Shown: positions 1 to 10,089, numbered from the stretch's first letter. The stretch: DNA of 64,000 nucleotides from Paramagnetospirillum marisnigri (GCF_001650715.1 NZ_LWQT01000055.1:1-64000); one strand, 5' to 3'. Translations and numbers: made by a program. The notes: a model not told the origin generated them from the sequence alone.

Positions 1-501
1 ACGACCTGTACGCCAGCGTGATCATGCATGGTCATGCCACCGAAGGTAAGGAAGTGACCGTCTCCAAGATCGCGTCCATCGGTCTCGGCGTCATCGCCGT
101 GCTGCCTGGGCCTGATGTTCGAGAAGCAGAACGTGGCGTTCATCGTGGCGCTCACCTTCTCGGTCGCGGCCTCGGCCAACTTCCCAGTGCTGGTGCTGTC
201 CATGTTCTGGAGCGGCCTGACCACCCGTGGCGCCGTCCTCGGCGGCATGATCGGCCTGCTGATGTCGGTGATCATGGTGGTGCTGTCCAAGGCGGTGTGG
301 GTGCAGAGCTTCGGCTTCGGCTCGGAGATCTTCCCCTTCGCCTATCCGGCCCTGTTCTCGGTGCCCGCGGCCTTCATCTTCTCGTGGTTGTTCTCCATCA
401 CGGACAACAGCGAGTCGGCCAATGCGGAACGCGCCGCCTACGAAGCCCAGTCCATCCGGTCCGAGACCGGTCTGGGTGCCGAAGGCGCCGCCTCGCACTG
501 A
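1..501 (+). pseudogene. actP: Cation/acetate symporter ActP, 3' part, with apparent frameshift
   Basis: C-terminal part of a sodium:solute symporter that takes up acetate across the inner membrane; the 5' end lies outside the window. The first 105 bases read as ActP in the frame starting at base 3 (DLYASVIMHGH, then EVTVSKIASIGLGVIAVL). From base 106 on, the ActP match continues in another frame (GLMFEKQNVAF, then SANFPVLVLSMFW). One extra C in the run at 105-106 explains the shift. Two or more hydrophobic helices are visible in the second half, and the tail is hydrophilic as is usual for the family. It is either a genuine broken gene or a sequencing error. Identity as an ActP-family permease is confident; whether the gene is functional is not known. 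A terminator hairpin follows. Confidence 0.75.
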
Positions 502-528
502 GCGGCACGATCGGTGTTATGTTCAAGG

Positions 529-561
529 CAGGCCGTCGGGAAACCGGCGGCCTGTTTTCTT
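529..561 (+). terminator. Rho-independent terminator after actP
   Basis: GC-rich hairpin with arms at 529-539 and 544-554 (outer arm CAGGCCG/CGGCCTG, GAAA-type loop), followed by TTTTCTT. It lies 28 bases after the permease stop codon. Confidence 0.8.
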
Positions 562-775
562 GCCGGGTGAACCCAGGAAAAAAATGGCGCCTGCCGCGAG
601 GGCAAGCGCCATAAGACTTGTCGTGTGGGTCAAAGTGCGATGACCATCGGCCAACCGGTTCAGGGCGTGTCCCGCAGGGGTCGTCCGATGTCGCGATGAA
701 GACCATACAAGGCCAAGATTGCGCCCAGATGACACCAGAATTAAAGCGGGTCAGGAATACATCGAAAGAGCCGAC

Positions 776-1450
776 ATGAAGGTCCTGCTGGTCGAGGATG
801 AGACGAAATTTGCCGCCTTCACGGCCAAGGGGCTGCGCGAGCATGGCTTCGTGGTCGACATCGCCGCCAATGGGGATGACGGGCTCGGCATGGCATTGCT
901 GGGGGAATACGACCTCCTGATCCTCGACGTCATGCTGCCGGGTCGCGATGGCTGGTCGATCCTCGCCGAGATCCGGCAAAGGGGGCTGGAGGTGCCGACC
1001 CTGTTCCTGACCGCCCGCGACGCCGTCAGCGACCGGGTGCGTGGCCTGGAACTGGGAGCCGACGACTATCTGCCCAAGCCCTTCGCCTTCGCCGAACTGC
1101 TGGCGCGCATCCGCACCATCCTGCGGCGCGGCCCGGTTCGCCAGCCCAGCGTCATCCGCATTGGCGACCTGGAACTGGAACCGGCGCGCATGAGCGCCTC
1201 GCGCGGGGGGGCACGTCTGGACCTCACCCCCAAGGAATTCGCCCTGCTGCATTTGCTGGCGCGGCGCCGGGGCGAGGTGCTGTCCCGCCACTTCATCGCC
1301 CAGCAGATCTGGGACATGAATTTCGACGGCGATTCCAATGTGGTCGACGTCCATATCCGCCGACTGCGCCTGAAGGTGGACGATCCCTTCGCCCAGCGCC
1401 TGATCCGCACCGTCCGGGGTGTGGGCTATGCCCTGGACGACTGGGCATGA
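776..1450 (+). CDS. OmpR-family response regulator
   Basis: DNA-binding response regulator of 224 residues. The N-terminal receiver has the acidic pair E7-D8, phospho-acceptor D51 (in LILDVMLPG) and conserved K101 (in LPKPF). The C-terminal half is a winged-helix OmpR effector domain with an RRLRLKVD recognition-helix region. I chose the ATG at 776 (MKVLLVEDE) because the receiver fold begins exactly there; a TTG at 719 in the same frame would only add an unstructured leader. The gene overlaps the downstream histidine kinase by ATGA, so the two form one transcription unit and surely a cognate pair. The sequence most resembles the QseB/CusR/CopR group that responds to metals or envelope signals; the actual signal is not known. 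Confidence 0.93.
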   Translation: MKVLLVEDETKFAAFTAKGLREHGFVVDIAANGDDGLGMALLGEYDLLILDVMLPGRDGWSILAEIRQRGLEVPTLFLTARDAVSDRVRGLELGADDYLPKPFAFAELLARIRTILRRGPVRQPSVIRIGDLELEPARMSASRGGARLDLTPKEFALLHLLARRRGEVLSRHFIAQQIWDMNFDGDSNVVDVHIRRLRLKVDDPFAQRLIRTVRGVGYALDDWA

Positions 1451-2841
1451 GGCCGCTCCGCCGCCTGGTGAGAGGAATACGCTTGGCCTCGGACTCCATC
1501 GCGGGCCAGCTGACCTGGTGGTTCACCGCCACCTCGCTGGTCCTGCTGCTGGCCAAGACCCTGTTCACCTACTGGACCATGGCCCCGGTGATGTCGGCGC
1601 AGGAGGGGCAATATGTCCTGACCACGGCCCGCCAGATCGGCGGCCGGGTGGTGGCGAGCCTGCGCTCGGGCGAGATGCCGCGCATCGAGTCCCTGATGCC
1701 GCCCGCGGCATCGGGCTTCGTCCGGGTCATCGTCGGCGACACGGTGATCGCCGAGACGCCGGGACTCGAAGCGGAGATGCAGTTGTCAACCGACGGGCTC
1801 ACCGATCAGGCCGTGCTGATCGGCGGGACCTCCGGGCGGCAATACTGGGTTGGCGGACATCAAAGCCTGATCGCGCCCCCGGTAGTGGTCCAGGTTGCCG
1901 TCGAGGCCACCGAATTCCGCCTGATGGCCCCCACCGGCGGCAGGCTGTGGCTGGCCAGCGGCATCGCCCTGATCCTCAGCGGCATCGCGGGCTATCACAT
2001 CGCCCGACGCGCCATCCGGCCCTTGCAGAATCTGGCCGAGGCGGTCCAGGCCACTGGCGGATCGACCCTGGACCGACGCATCGATCCCGCCAGCCAGCCC
2101 CAGGAACTGCAGCCCCTGTGCGGCAGCTTCAACAGCATGCTCGACCGCCTGCGCCAATCCTTCGACATGGTCTCGCATGTCACCGACGACATCGCCCACG
2201 AGCTGAGAACCCCCCTCGCCATCATCCAAAGCCAGATCGACGTCGCCCTGACCGCCGAGCGGGGCCAGGCCGAATATCGCGAGGTTCTGGAATCGGTGCG
2301 CGAGGAGATCGTGACCTTGTCGGACATGGTGGCGCGCCTGCTGTTCCTGTCGCGGGTGGAAAACCAGTCGGTGGAGCTCAGGCGGGAGCGCCTCGACCTC
2401 ACCGCCGAGTTGACCGCCGTGCAGGAATTCTACGAGCCCCTGGCCCTCGAGGCCGGCATCGAGCTGGACGTGTCATCGACACCCCGCACCATCCATGCCA
2501 TCGGCGATCGTGTCATGCTGCGCCGCGCCATCACCAATCTGGTGGCCAATGCCATCCGCCACACCCCCAGCGGCGGACGGGTGACCCTTGGCGCCGGACG
2601 GGTGGAGGATGGCGCCGAAATCCGCGTGGAAGACACCGGCTGCGGCATCGCGCCCCAGGACATCCCCCGCCTGTTCGACCGCTTCTTCCGGCGCGAACGG
2701 GCACGCGAAGGCGGCGTGGGCCTCGGCCTCGCCATCGTCAAGGCCATCATTACCCGACATGGCGGACGCATCGAGGTGGAGAGCCAACCCGGCATCGGCA
2801 CCCGGGTCACCCTGGTCCTGCCCGACGGCGGCAAGGCCTGA
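1447..2841 (+). CDS. Sensor histidine kinase, cognate of the OmpR-type regulator
   Basis: Inner-membrane sensor kinase of 464 residues. The layout is an N-terminal membrane segment near residues 20-42, a periplasmic domain of about 110 residues with no motif I recognise, and a second membrane segment near 160-180. A HAMP domain follows, then a HisKA dimerisation domain with phospho-accepting H251 in the box IAHELRTPL, and a HATPase_c domain with N-box ([10 protein letters not shown]), G1 (DTGCGI) and G2 (GVGLGLAIV) motifs. Its start overlaps the stop of the response regulator by four bases, which suggests translational coupling. The architecture matches the CusS/QseC class. The ligand cannot be read from the sequence. 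Confidence 0.92.
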   Translation: MRPLRRLVRGIRLASDSIAGQLTWWFTATSLVLLLAKTLFTYWTMAPVMSAQEGQYVLTTARQIGGRVVASLRSGEMPRIESLMPPAASGFVRVIVGDTVIAETPGLEAEMQLSTDGLTDQAVLIGGTSGRQYWVGGHQSLIAPPVVVQVAVEATEFRLMAPTGGRLWLASGIALILSGIAGYHIARRAIRPLQNLAEAVQATGGSTLDRRIDPASQPQELQPLCGSFNSMLDRLRQSFDMVSHVTDDIAHELRTPLAIIQSQIDVALTAERGQAEYREVLESVREEIVTLSDMVARLLFLSRVENQSVELRRERLDLTAELTAVQEFYEPLALEAGIELDVSSTPRTIHAIGDRVMLRRAITNLVANAIRHTPSGGRVTLGAGRVEDGAEIRVEDTGCGIAPQDIPRLFDRFFRRERAREGGVGLGLAIVKAIITRHGGRIEVESQPGIGTRVTLVLPDGGKA

Positions 2842-3015
2842 GCGAAGGACAGCCACCCTATCCGGAATGGGTGGGTGCGCGGCGACACATAAGCCCTATG
2901 CGCAGTTGTTCCATATCCTTATATTTTCTAAGGGTACTTCATGCTCGCCTGACTATGGCCGGACGCCACCACCGGCCTAGGAGCGGGCGTCCTCTACTGT
3001 CTGGAGTCATCCCGC

Positions 3016-4719
3016 GTGGATATCCTGGGGAATATGCGGCTGTCCGGCCGATTCATGGTGATCATGGGATTGGTGGTCTGCGGTCTGGCAGCCATCTTGG
3101 TGGTCACCATCGCCCGTTTCGAGCGCGCCGAGATGGAACGGCAACTGCACCAGTTGTCGGTCAACGAGATCACCTCGCTGCATGCCTTCATCGTCAATGT
3201 CATGGCCAAGCGTCCCGAGGATGGCGACAATATCGGCATCGCCGTCTTCAATAACTGGTTCGGCAGCCGCAATTCCCACTATCCCGGCAAGGTCTGGAGT
3301 GCCTGGGGAACGCAGGTGGCGGCGCATATGAAGGAGGTCGAGCCCAGCCGTCCGCCCAAGCCTCCCCTCGACGACATCGACCGCGAGGCCTTCGAAAGCC
3401 GGAAGCCGGTGGCAAGGCTGGCCAATGGGGCCTATCGCTATTCCCTGCCCATCGTCCTGGGCGTCACCGATGGCGCCCAGGCCGAAGTCTGCCACGCCTG
3501 CCACGGCGCCATGGGCCTGAAGGACGGCGACGTCATCGCCGTGCTGTCCTCCTCCCTGTCCACCGCTGAATCCGACGAGCGGCTGAACACCGTGCTGCTC
3601 TGGCTGATGGCGGGGGCGGTGGTTGGAACCATCCTGACCGTACTGGCCCTGCGCCTGGTGCTGAGCCGGATCATCACCCGCCCCATCGGCGACATGACCC
3701 GGCTGATGACGGCGCTGGCCGATGGCGATACCGCCGCCGAGGTCCCCGACCAGCAGCGCAAGGACGAGATCGGCGACATCGCCCGCGCCGTGCGCGTCTT
3801 CCGCGACGGGCTGATCCGCGCCGACGAGTTGGGGCGCCAGCAGGAGAACCACCAGCGCCAGCGCGACCGCCGCGCCCAAGTGATCGACGGCATCCTGGCC
3901 CAGTTCAACGTCGAGGTCGCCGAGATGCTGGAGACCATGGCCGCCTCGGCCACCGAACTGGAAGCCACCTCCCAGGCCATGTCGGAAACGGCCAAGAGGA
4001 CAACCGACCGGGTCGGGGTGGTATCGGCCTCGGTGGGCGAAATGGCGGCCAATCTGCGCACCGTCGCCACCGCCACCGATCATCTGGCGGGATCGGTGGA
4101 ATCCATCAATACCCGGGCCACGGATTCGGTCCGCATCGCCGAAAGCGCCCGCGACAAGGCCCAAAGCACCAACAAGATGGTGCTGGGCCTGTCCCAGGCG
4201 GTGATCAAGATCGGCGAGGTGGTGACCCTGATCAACGATATCGCGTCCCAGACCAACCTGCTGGCGCTCAACGCCACCATCGAGGCGGCACGGGCGGGCG
4301 AGGCCGGCAAGGGCTTCGCCGTGGTGGCGGGCGAGGTCAAGACCCTGGCCAACCAGACGGCACGGGCCACCGACGAGATTTCCGCCCAGATCAGCGCGGT
4401 CCAGAGCGGCACCAGCGAAGCGGTGGCGGCCATCGCCGATATCTCGGCCATCATCGACCGCATGACCGAATTGTCGGCGGCCATCGCCGCTTCGGTCGCG
4501 GAACAGGACTCCGCCACCACCGATATTGCCGGCAATGTGCAGCAGGTGGCCCAGGCCACCGACCATATCAGCGCCAATGTGGGCGAGGTGGACCAGGCGG
4601 CCAGCGAGACCGGCGAAGCCGCCGCCGATGTCCTGCGCACCGCCCATGCGGTGGCGGAGCGGGCGGCCACCCTGCAGGTCCAGGTGGACACCTTCCTGAC
4701 CCATATCCGCGCCGCCTGA
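3016..4719 (+). CDS. Methyl-accepting chemotaxis protein with a CxxCH haem-binding periplasmic domain
   Basis: Chemoreceptor of 567 residues. A membrane helix at about residues 11-35 is followed by a periplasmic domain of about 155 residues that ends with C159-x-x-C162-H163, the covalent haem c signature, in a context like the DUF3365/Tll0287-type sensor family. A second membrane helix (about 195-220), a HAMP domain and a long cytoplasmic signalling domain follow; the hairpin tip reads [20 protein letters not shown], the CheA/CheW contact. I chose the GTG at 3016 because GGAG lies 9 bases upstream; an ATG at 3034 is possible but its G-run is too close. It probably senses redox state, oxygen or NO through a c-type haem. 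No che genes are next to it. Confidence 0.88.
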   Translation: MDILGNMRLSGRFMVIMGLVVCGLAAILVVTIARFERAEMERQLHQLSVNEITSLHAFIVNVMAKRPEDGDNIGIAVFNNWFGSRNSHYPGKVWSAWGTQVAAHMKEVEPSRPPKPPLDDIDREAFESRKPVARLANGAYRYSLPIVLGVTDGAQAEVCHACHGAMGLKDGDVIAVLSSSLSTAESDERLNTVLLWLMAGAVVGTILTVLALRLVLSRIITRPIGDMTRLMTALADGDTAAEVPDQQRKDEIGDIARAVRVFRDGLIRADELGRQQENHQRQRDRRAQVIDGILAQFNVEVAEMLETMAASATELEATSQAMSETAKRTTDRVGVVSASVGEMAANLRTVATATDHLAGSVESINTRATDSVRIAESARDKAQSTNKMVLGLSQAVIKIGEVVTLINDIASQTNLLALNATIEAARAGEAGKGFAVVAGEVKTLANQTARATDEISAQISAVQSGTSEAVAAIADISAIIDRMTELSAAIAASVAEQDSATTDIAGNVQQVAQATDHISANVGEVDQAASETGEAAADVLRTAHAVAERAATLQVQVDTFLTHIRAA

Positions 4720-4731
4720 CGGAGGCCTTGG

Positions 4732-6300
4732 TCAGGGCGCCGCCACGGTGAAATGGAAGCGCGAGCCCTGGCCGGGCTCGGACTCCACCCAGATGCGCCC
4801 GCCCAGCAGTTCCACCAGACGACGGCAGATGGCCAGGCCGACGCCGCTGCCGGGATAGGCCGATGCCGGATGCAGGCGTTTGAACAGGCCGAATATCTGG
4901 TCGTTGTATTCCGACTCGATGCCGATGCCGTTGTCGGAAACGGTGAACCGCCAGCCGCCCTCCGGCTCCGGTTCCGCCTCTATCCGGATGCGGGGAGCCA
5001 CCTGCGGGCGGCGAAATTTCATGGCATTGCCGATCAGGCAGGTGAAGATCTCCACCATCATGGCGCGGGTCGCCCGCACCCGGGGCAAGGCCACCACGGT
5101 GACTTCGGCGCCGGTTTCCTCGATCTGGCGCCGCAGCAGCGCCAGGGCACCGTCCACCGTGTCCATGGTCTCGACGTCATCCAGGCGCTCGATCCGCTCC
5201 ATGGCGCCGGAGAAGCCAACCAGATCGCGAACCAACTGCCGCGCCCGTTCCGCCTTGTCGACGATGATGCCCAGGGTCCCCTTGGCCGTCTCGGGCATGG
5301 CCTGGCCCCACTGGCGCTCCAGCACCTGGCAATGGATCAGCATGCCGCGCAGGGGCTCCTGGAGGTCATGGGCGGCGATCTTGGTGAATTCGCGCAGACC
5401 GGCATGGGCCGCCGACAGCTCGTCCAGTGTCCGCTGCAACAGCCGCGATTGCTCCTCCAGGCTCCAGCGGGTCTGGCTCAGTTCCTCCAGGGCCTGGTTC
5501 TTGTCGGCGATCACCCCTTCCAGATGACCGATATATTCGTTCTCCAACCCTTTCACGATCTCGTGCTGGCTGAGAATGCCCACCGGCCGATTGCCCTCGT
5601 CCACCACCACCACCCGGCGGATGCGGCGTTCCGCCAGCAGGGCGGAGGCGTCCAGCAGGCTGGAGTCACGCGACACCGTCACGATGGGGGCGGTCATCAA
5701 CTCGCCCACCGTCACCGACTGGGGGTCGACGCCCTGGCGCAGCAGACGGACGACGTCGCGCTCGGTCAGGATGCCGCAAGCGCCCTCGGTGTCGGCGATG
5801 ACCACGCAGGACACATCCGAGCGCGACAGCATTTCCAACGCCCGGCTGAAGGCCGCCGCGCGCTGCAGCGAGGATACCGGCGCCATCACCGAAGCCACGT
5901 CCTTCAGCCGGATATAATAATCCGTGCCCAGGGTTCGGACGTAATCGCTTTCAGTCACGATGCCGATCACCTGGCCCTGGCCGTCGGTCACCGGCAGATG
6001 GCGGATACGCCGCTCCGTCATCAGCCGATAGGCCTCCAGATGGTCGGTGCTGGCCGGAACCGTCAGCGGTGCCTCGGTCATGATGTCGGCCACCACGTTG
6101 CGGTCGTGGCTGGTCACGCCGCTATAACTGCGCACAAGGTCCTTTTCGGTGACGATGCCGCAGGTTGCCCCCTGGCGTGTCACCAGCAGGCAACTGATGC
6201 GCCGCTCGCTCATGAGGCGCAAGGCATCCTCGATGCGCTGGTCGGCCTCGATGGAGAGAACCGGGCCGCGCAAGATGTCGGCCAGGGTATTGGTGCTCAT
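4732..6300 (-). CDS. Orphan sensor histidine kinase with four CBS domains
   Basis: Cytoplasmic histidine kinase of 522 residues with no membrane helix. Residues about 1-250 hold four CBS motifs in two Bateman pairs (repeats such as GIVTEKD, GIVTESD, GILTERD, GILSQHE), which in other proteins bind adenine nucleotides. A coiled coil (about 255-300) leads into a HisKA-type domain with H311 in AAHDLQEPLR, a form common in phytochrome-type kinases. A HATPase_c domain ends the protein (NAMKFRR, DNGIGI, GSGVGLAICRR). I chose the ATG at 6300 for its GGGAG site; an in-frame upstream start would add a low-complexity leader. No response regulator is adjacent, so its partner is unknown. It likely couples cellular energy or nucleotide level to phosphotransfer. 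Confidence 0.88.
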   Translation of the reverse strand: MSTNTLADILRGPVLSIEADQRIEDALRLMSERRISCLLVTRQGATCGIVTEKDLVRSYSGVTSHDRNVVADIMTEAPLTVPASTDHLEAYRLMTERRIRHLPVTDGQGQVIGIVTESDYVRTLGTDYYIRLKDVASVMAPVSSLQRAAAFSRALEMLSRSDVSCVVIADTEGACGILTERDVVRLLRQGVDPQSVTVGELMTAPIVTVSRDSSLLDASALLAERRIRRVVVVDEGNRPVGILSQHEIVKGLENEYIGHLEGVIADKNQALEELSQTRWSLEEQSRLLQRTLDELSAAHAGLREFTKIAAHDLQEPLRGMLIHCQVLERQWGQAMPETAKGTLGIIVDKAERARQLVRDLVGFSGAMERIERLDDVETMDTVDGALALLRRQIEETGAEVTVVALPRVRATRAMMVEIFTCLIGNAMKFRRPQVAPRIRIEAEPEPEGGWRFTVSDNGIGIESEYNDQIFGLFKRLHPASAYPGSGVGLAICRRLVELLGGRIWVESEPGQGSRFHFTVAAP

Positions 6301-6504
6301 GCCGCGTTCTCCCGGGCCCGCCCCCCCGGCAGCCCCGAATGGGATTCCTGCGTCGACCGGTCGAACCACCCGCTCGCGCCAGCAGCCCGGACACTAGCGC
6401 GTTCCCGCCGCCTGGAGAAGGGCCAAAGGTCGCTTTCCCTCGAAACGCGCCCCCTGACCTGGCACGTCGCGCATACGAAATAGGAACAAACGCGAACATT
6501 CCGC

Positions 6505-6532
6505 TTGCGTTCCGGAACAAAGCCTGTACTCT
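6505..6532 (+). promoter_or_regulatory. Candidate recA promoter with overlapping palindrome
   Basis: A -35-like TTGCGT (6505-6510) and -10-like TACTCT (6527-6532) are spaced 16 bases apart. The palindrome GTTCCGGAAC (6509-6518) overlaps the -35 box. GAAC/GTTC half-sites are what alphaproteobacterial LexA binds, but the usual direct repeat with 7-base spacing is not found here, so the LexA role is only a suggestion. Confidence 0.4.
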
Positions 6533-6582
6533 ATTGCTCATTGCATGACCGCCCGGTTCGGGATAGATGAAGGGGAACTGCC

Positions 6583-7662
6583 ATGTCGCAGGCTGCGTTG
6601 CGTCTCGTGGACAAGGACACCATGGATAGACAGAAGGCACTGGAAGCCGCCGTCAGCCAGATCGAGCGGGCATTCGGCAAGGGCTCCATCATGAAGCTGG
6701 GGCAAAAGGATTCGGTGGTCGAGACCGAGGTGGTCTCCACCGGTTCCCTCGGCCTCGACGTCGCGCTCGGCATCGGCGGCGTGCCGCGCGGCCGCATCAT
6801 CGAGGTCTATGGCCCGGAAAGCTCGGGCAAGACCACCCTGGCGCTGCACATCATCGCCGAGGCCCAGAAGAAGGGCGGCACCTGCGCCTTTGTCGACGCC
6901 GAACACGCCCTGGACCCCAGCTATGCCCGCAAGCTGGGCGTCAATCTCGACGAATTGCTGATCAGCCAGCCCGATGCGGGTGAACAGGCGCTGGAAATCG
7001 CCGACACCCTGGTCCGCTCCGGCGCCATCGACGTGCTGGTGGTGGACTCGGTGGCCGCCCTGGTGCCCCGCGCCGAACTGGAAGGCGAGATGGGTGACAA
7101 CCATATGGGCCTGCATGCCCGCCTGATGAGCCAGGCGCTGCGCAAGCTGACCGGTTCGGTGTCCAAGTCCAAGACCATCGTCATCTTCATCAACCAGATC
7201 CGCATGAAGATCGGCGTGATGTTCGGCAATCCCGAAACCACCACCGGCGGCAATGCGCTGAAGTTCTATGCCTCGGTCCGCATGGAAATCCGCCGCGTCG
7301 GCGCCATCAAGGACCGCGACGAGGTGGTGGGCAACCAGACCCGGGTCAAGGTGGTCAAGAACAAGCTGGCGCCGCCGTTCAAGGTGGTCGACTTCGACAT
7401 CATGTATGGCGAGGGCATCTCCAAGATGGGCGAACTGATCGATCTGGGGGTCAAGGCCAATGTGGTGGAAAAGTCGGGAGCCTGGTTCTCCTACAATTCC
7501 ACCCGCATCGGCCAGGGCCGCGAGAACGCCAAGACCTTCCTGCGGGAGAATCCGGCCATGGCCGCCGAGATCGAGGGCGCCATCCGCCAGAATGCCGGAC
7601 TGATTTCCGAGGCCCTGGCCGGTGGTCCCGGCGACCTGGACGGCACCCCCACCGAGGACTGA
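6583..7662 (+). CDS. recA: Recombinase RecA
   Basis: Strand-exchange ATPase of homologous recombination and coprotease for LexA, 359 residues (usual length about 350). The P-loop GPESSGKTT (about residues 76-84), the Walker B region ([11 protein letters not shown]), the L2 loop region ([20 protein letters not shown]) and the C-terminal domain are all intact. The acidic tail ends in DLDGTPTED. The ATG at 6583 is preceded by AAGGGG and gives the N-terminus MSQAALRLV typical of alphaproteobacterial RecA. The gene stands alone between a kinase on the other strand and a hairpin terminator. Regulation by the SOS system is expected; a candidate promoter with a GAAC palindrome lies 50-80 bases upstream. 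Confidence 0.98.
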   Translation: MSQAALRLVDKDTMDRQKALEAAVSQIERAFGKGSIMKLGQKDSVVETEVVSTGSLGLDVALGIGGVPRGRIIEVYGPESSGKTTLALHIIAEAQKKGGTCAFVDAEHALDPSYARKLGVNLDELLISQPDAGEQALEIADTLVRSGAIDVLVVDSVAALVPRAELEGEMGDNHMGLHARLMSQALRKLTGSVSKSKTIVIFINQIRMKIGVMFGNPETTTGGNALKFYASVRMEIRRVGAIKDRDEVVGNQTRVKVVKNKLAPPFKVVDFDIMYGEGISKMGELIDLGVKANVVEKSGAWFSYNSTRIGQGRENAKTFLRENPAMAAEIEGAIRQNAGLISEALAGGPGDLDGTPTED

Positions 7663-7686
7663 GGCCGGTCTTCCCCGCCAGTGATC

Positions 7687-7722
7687 AGCCCCCCTTGGCC
7701 CGGCCAAGGGGGGCTTGTCGTT
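7687..7722 (+). terminator. Hairpin terminator after recA
   Basis: Perfect inverted repeat with arms 7687-7700 and 7702-7715 (AGCCCCCCTTGGCC and its complement) followed by TTGTCGTT. The T run is weak, so termination may be only partly intrinsic. Confidence 0.6.
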
Positions 7723-7815
7723 CGGGCGGCGGCAATTGCCTCACCGAATGATTTTGACCCGGGCGACGGAGTGCCTATCATCACTGACAGCCGTGACCCT
7801 TGCCCGAGGCTTCCC

Positions 7816-9276
7816 ATGCGCCGCCCATCCGTCGCCATCGCCGCCGCCCTGTCCCTGTCGTTGCTGACCTCGTGCCAGGTGGCACCGGGCACCGGCCAAA
7901 GCAATTTCAACATCGTCTCGGCCGAGGAAGAGGCCAAGATGGGCGCCGAGGCCCATCCCGACATCATGAGCCAGTTCGGCGGCGCCTATGACGACCCAAA
8001 GCTTCAGGCCTATGTGGCGGGGATCGGCAAGCGTCTGGCCAAGAATACCGAGACACCGACCGCCCCCTTCCGCTTCACCATCCTCAACAGCACCGTCGTC
8101 AACGCCATGGCGCTGCCCGGTGGCTATATCTACGTCACCCGCGGCCTGATGAGCCTGGCTGGTGACGAGGCCGAACTGGCGGGCGTCATGGGCCACGAGA
8201 TCGGCCACGTCACCGGCCGCCACACCGCCCAGCGCCACAGCCAGGCCATGGCCGCCAATGTCGCCACCGGCGTGTTGGGAGCGGTGCTCGGCGCGGTCAC
8301 CGGCGTCGGCGGCCTGGGCGATATCGCGGGACTGGCGGCCGGGGCTTATGTCCAGGGCTATTCCCGAGACCAGGAAAGCGAGGCCGATTCCCTGGGGGTG
8401 CGCTATATGGCCACCAGCGGCTGGGATCCCGACTCCATGGCCACCTTCCTGGCCAAGCTGCGCGAGCAGTCGCGGCTGGAGGCACTGCTGGCGGGCCAGT
8501 CGCCGGACAAGATCGACGAGCATTCCATGTTCGCCAGCCATCCCCGCCTGATCGACCGCGTCAAGGAGGCGGCGGCCTTGGCGGACAAGGGAGGAAGCCG
8601 TCAGGGAGCGGTTGGCCGCGAGGCCTATCTCGCCAATATCGACGGCATGCTGGTGGGCGACGACCCGTCCGAGGGCGTGGTGCGCGGCAGGGTGTTCTCC
8701 CATTCCGGTCTCGGCATCCGCTACGAGGTCCCCCAGGGCTTTCGCCTAAGCAACGGCACCAAGGCGGTGACCGCCGCCCATTCCGATGGTTCGGTCATCC
8801 GCTTCGACATGGGACCCGAGGCCCATGGCGACATGACCAACTATCTGCAAAGCCAGTGGGCCAAGGGCACCCGCCTGGCCAATATCGAGGCCATCACCAT
8901 CAACGGCATGCCCGCCGCCACCGGCCTGGCCCGGCTCAACACCAACCGGGGCGCCATGGACGCCCGCCTGCTGGCGGTCAAGGACGGCAAGGCGGTCTAT
9001 CGCCTCATGTTCCTGACCAAGCCCCAGGCGACCGCGGATCATACCGAGGACTTCCGCCGCACCACCTACAGCCTGCGTCACCTGACCGAGGCCGAGCGCG
9101 GCCAGATCAAGCCGCTGCGGCTCAGGATCATCACCGTCAAGTCGGGCGATACCGTCGAGTCCCTGGCCGAGAAGATGCCCTATGACGACCACAAGCTGGA
9201 ACGCTTCCGGGTGCTCAACGGCCTGAGCGACACCGCCAGCCTCAAGCCCGGCCAGAAGCTGAAGATGGTGATCTGA
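7816..9276 (+). CDS. M48-family metalloprotease lipoprotein with C-terminal LysM
   Basis: Periplasmic, membrane-anchored zinc protease of 486 residues. The signal peptide ends in the lipobox LTSC (Cys at about residue 20). The peptidase domain carries the zinc motif H127-E128-IG-H131 in VMGHEIGHVTGRH, and the third ligand is probably the Glu in QESEADSLG. This resembles BepA/LoiP-type quality-control proteases of the outer membrane. The C-terminal 45 residues form a LysM-like peptidoglycan-binding repeat (KSGDTVESLA, then NGLSDTASLKPGQKL). I chose the ATG at 7816 because it gives a proper signal peptide and has GAGG 7 bases upstream. It has its own start region after recA; a convergent DnaJ-like gene ends four bases after its stop. 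Confidence 0.9.
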   Translation: MRRPSVAIAAALSLSLLTSCQVAPGTGQSNFNIVSAEEEAKMGAEAHPDIMSQFGGAYDDPKLQAYVAGIGKRLAKNTETPTAPFRFTILNSTVVNAMALPGGYIYVTRGLMSLAGDEAELAGVMGHEIGHVTGRHTAQRHSQAMAANVATGVLGAVLGAVTGVGGLGDIAGLAAGAYVQGYSRDQESEADSLGVRYMATSGWDPDSMATFLAKLREQSRLEALLAGQSPDKIDEHSMFASHPRLIDRVKEAAALADKGGSRQGAVGREAYLANIDGMLVGDDPSEGVVRGRVFSHSGLGIRYEVPQGFRLSNGTKAVTAAHSDGSVIRFDMGPEAHGDMTNYLQSQWAKGTRLANIEAITINGMPAATGLARLNTNRGAMDARLLAVKDGKAVYRLMFLTKPQATADHTEDFRRTTYSLRHLTEAERGQIKPLRLRIITVKSGDTVESLAEKMPYDDHKLERFRVLNGLSDTASLKPGQKLKMVI

Positions 9277-9280
9277 AGAA

Positions 9281-9766
9281 CTATCCCAGCAGCAGGTCGC
9301 GGGCCTGGTTGAGGCGTGCCGCGATCCAGGTGGAGCCCCCTGCATCGGGGTGGTTGGCCCGCATCAGGCGGCGGTGGGCCTCGCGGATTTCGTCCGGGCT
9401 TGCCCCGGGCTTCAGCCCCAGAACCTCATAGGCCTGGGCCTGGGTCATGACGGAGTCCGTCACCCCCGGCGATGGGCCGCCCGGGGCCTGGGCCCCGTTC
9501 CGTCCCTGGCGCAGATGCTGCACCCCCCGCCACAGGGAATGCAGCCGCATGGCGCGCGCCACCCAGGGCGACAGACCGGCCGCCACCGCGAACAGCCCGG
9601 CCATCTTGCCGGTGGCCACCAGCGCCACCCCCACCGCCACCAGCAGACCGAGACCGCCCAGGATCAGCGCCTTCTTGGCCTTGGCGGGCGGCGCCTTGGA
9701 CAGCCAGCGCAACGCCAGCCAAAGGGCGAGCAACCCGCCGATGGCGATGGCGAGGCGCAGGACCAT
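9281..9766 (-). CDS. Membrane-anchored DnaJ-domain protein
   Basis: Protein of 161 residues with two hydrophobic helices in the first half (about residues 3-20 and 34-70, the second long enough for two passes). A J domain lies at the C-terminus (about 108-161): AYEVLGLKPGASPDEIREAHRRLMRANHPDAGG, with the essential HPD tripeptide intact. J domains stimulate DnaK ATPase. This arrangement, membrane segment then J domain, is like the mitochondrial Tim14/Pam18 group, common in alphaproteobacteria. It is convergent with the M48 protease gene and lies downstream of a STAS gene on the same strand. The client is unknown. Confidence 0.85.
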   Translation of the reverse strand: MVLRLAIAIGGLLALWLALRWLSKAPPAKAKKALILGGLGLLVAVGVALVATGKMAGLFAVAAGLSPWVARAMRLHSLWRGVQHLRQGRNGAQAPGGPSPGVTDSVMTQAQAYEVLGLKPGASPDEIREAHRRLMRANHPDAGGSTWIAARLNQARDLLLG

Positions 9767-9786
9767 GCGGGCGGCCTCCGTCGTCT

Positions 9787-10089
9787 CTATTCGATGTCGA
9801 AGCTCTGGGAACTGTCGGTCAGTTGGAACAGGCGCTGGACATTGCCCACCGCGCCCTTCAGCACCATGCGGGCGCCATTGTCGATAATGCTGTCCTTGAC
9901 CAGATGCAGCATCCCCAAACCGACCGAATCAACCCGGGGAACCTTGGCCAGATCCACCACGACCCTGGCCGCCTTGATGACCTTCAAATCGGTGATCAGG
10001 CTTTCCATCTGATTGCTGGTGGTATAGTCCAGCACGCCGTCGAGCGACACGGTCAGGATGTCGTTGGTGTGGGCAATGGAGATGTTCAT
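9787..10089 (-). CDS. STAS-domain protein (anti-sigma factor antagonist type)
   Basis: Single STAS domain of 100 residues: MNISIAHTNDILTVSLDG, then VVVDLAKVPRVDSVGLGML. The serine in VDSVGLG sits where SpoIIAA-type antagonists are phosphorylated. I chose the ATG at 10089 because GGGAGGAC precedes it; an upstream in-frame start would add about 38 residues that are not domain-like. Such proteins act in partner switching with an anti-sigma kinase or in chemoreceptor/biofilm signalling. No kinase or phosphatase partner lies beside it, so its pathway cannot be assigned. Confidence 0.85.
   Translation of the reverse strand: MNISIAHTNDILTVSLDGVLDYTTSNQMESLITDLKVIKAARVVVDLAKVPRVDSVGLGMLHLVKDSIIDNGARMVLKGAVGNVQRLFQLTDSSQSFDIE

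Noticed and set aside
1419-3254. A 611-residue plus-strand frame over the histidine kinase
   Set aside because: It is rich in Arg, His and Pro, lacks any domain, and overlaps the well-supported kinase in another frame.
6484-6497. GAAC-N6-GAAC upstream of recA as a canonical LexA box
   Set aside because: The alphaproteobacterial box is a direct repeat with 7-base spacing; here it is 6. I kept only the nearby GTTCCGGAAC palindrome as a weak candidate.
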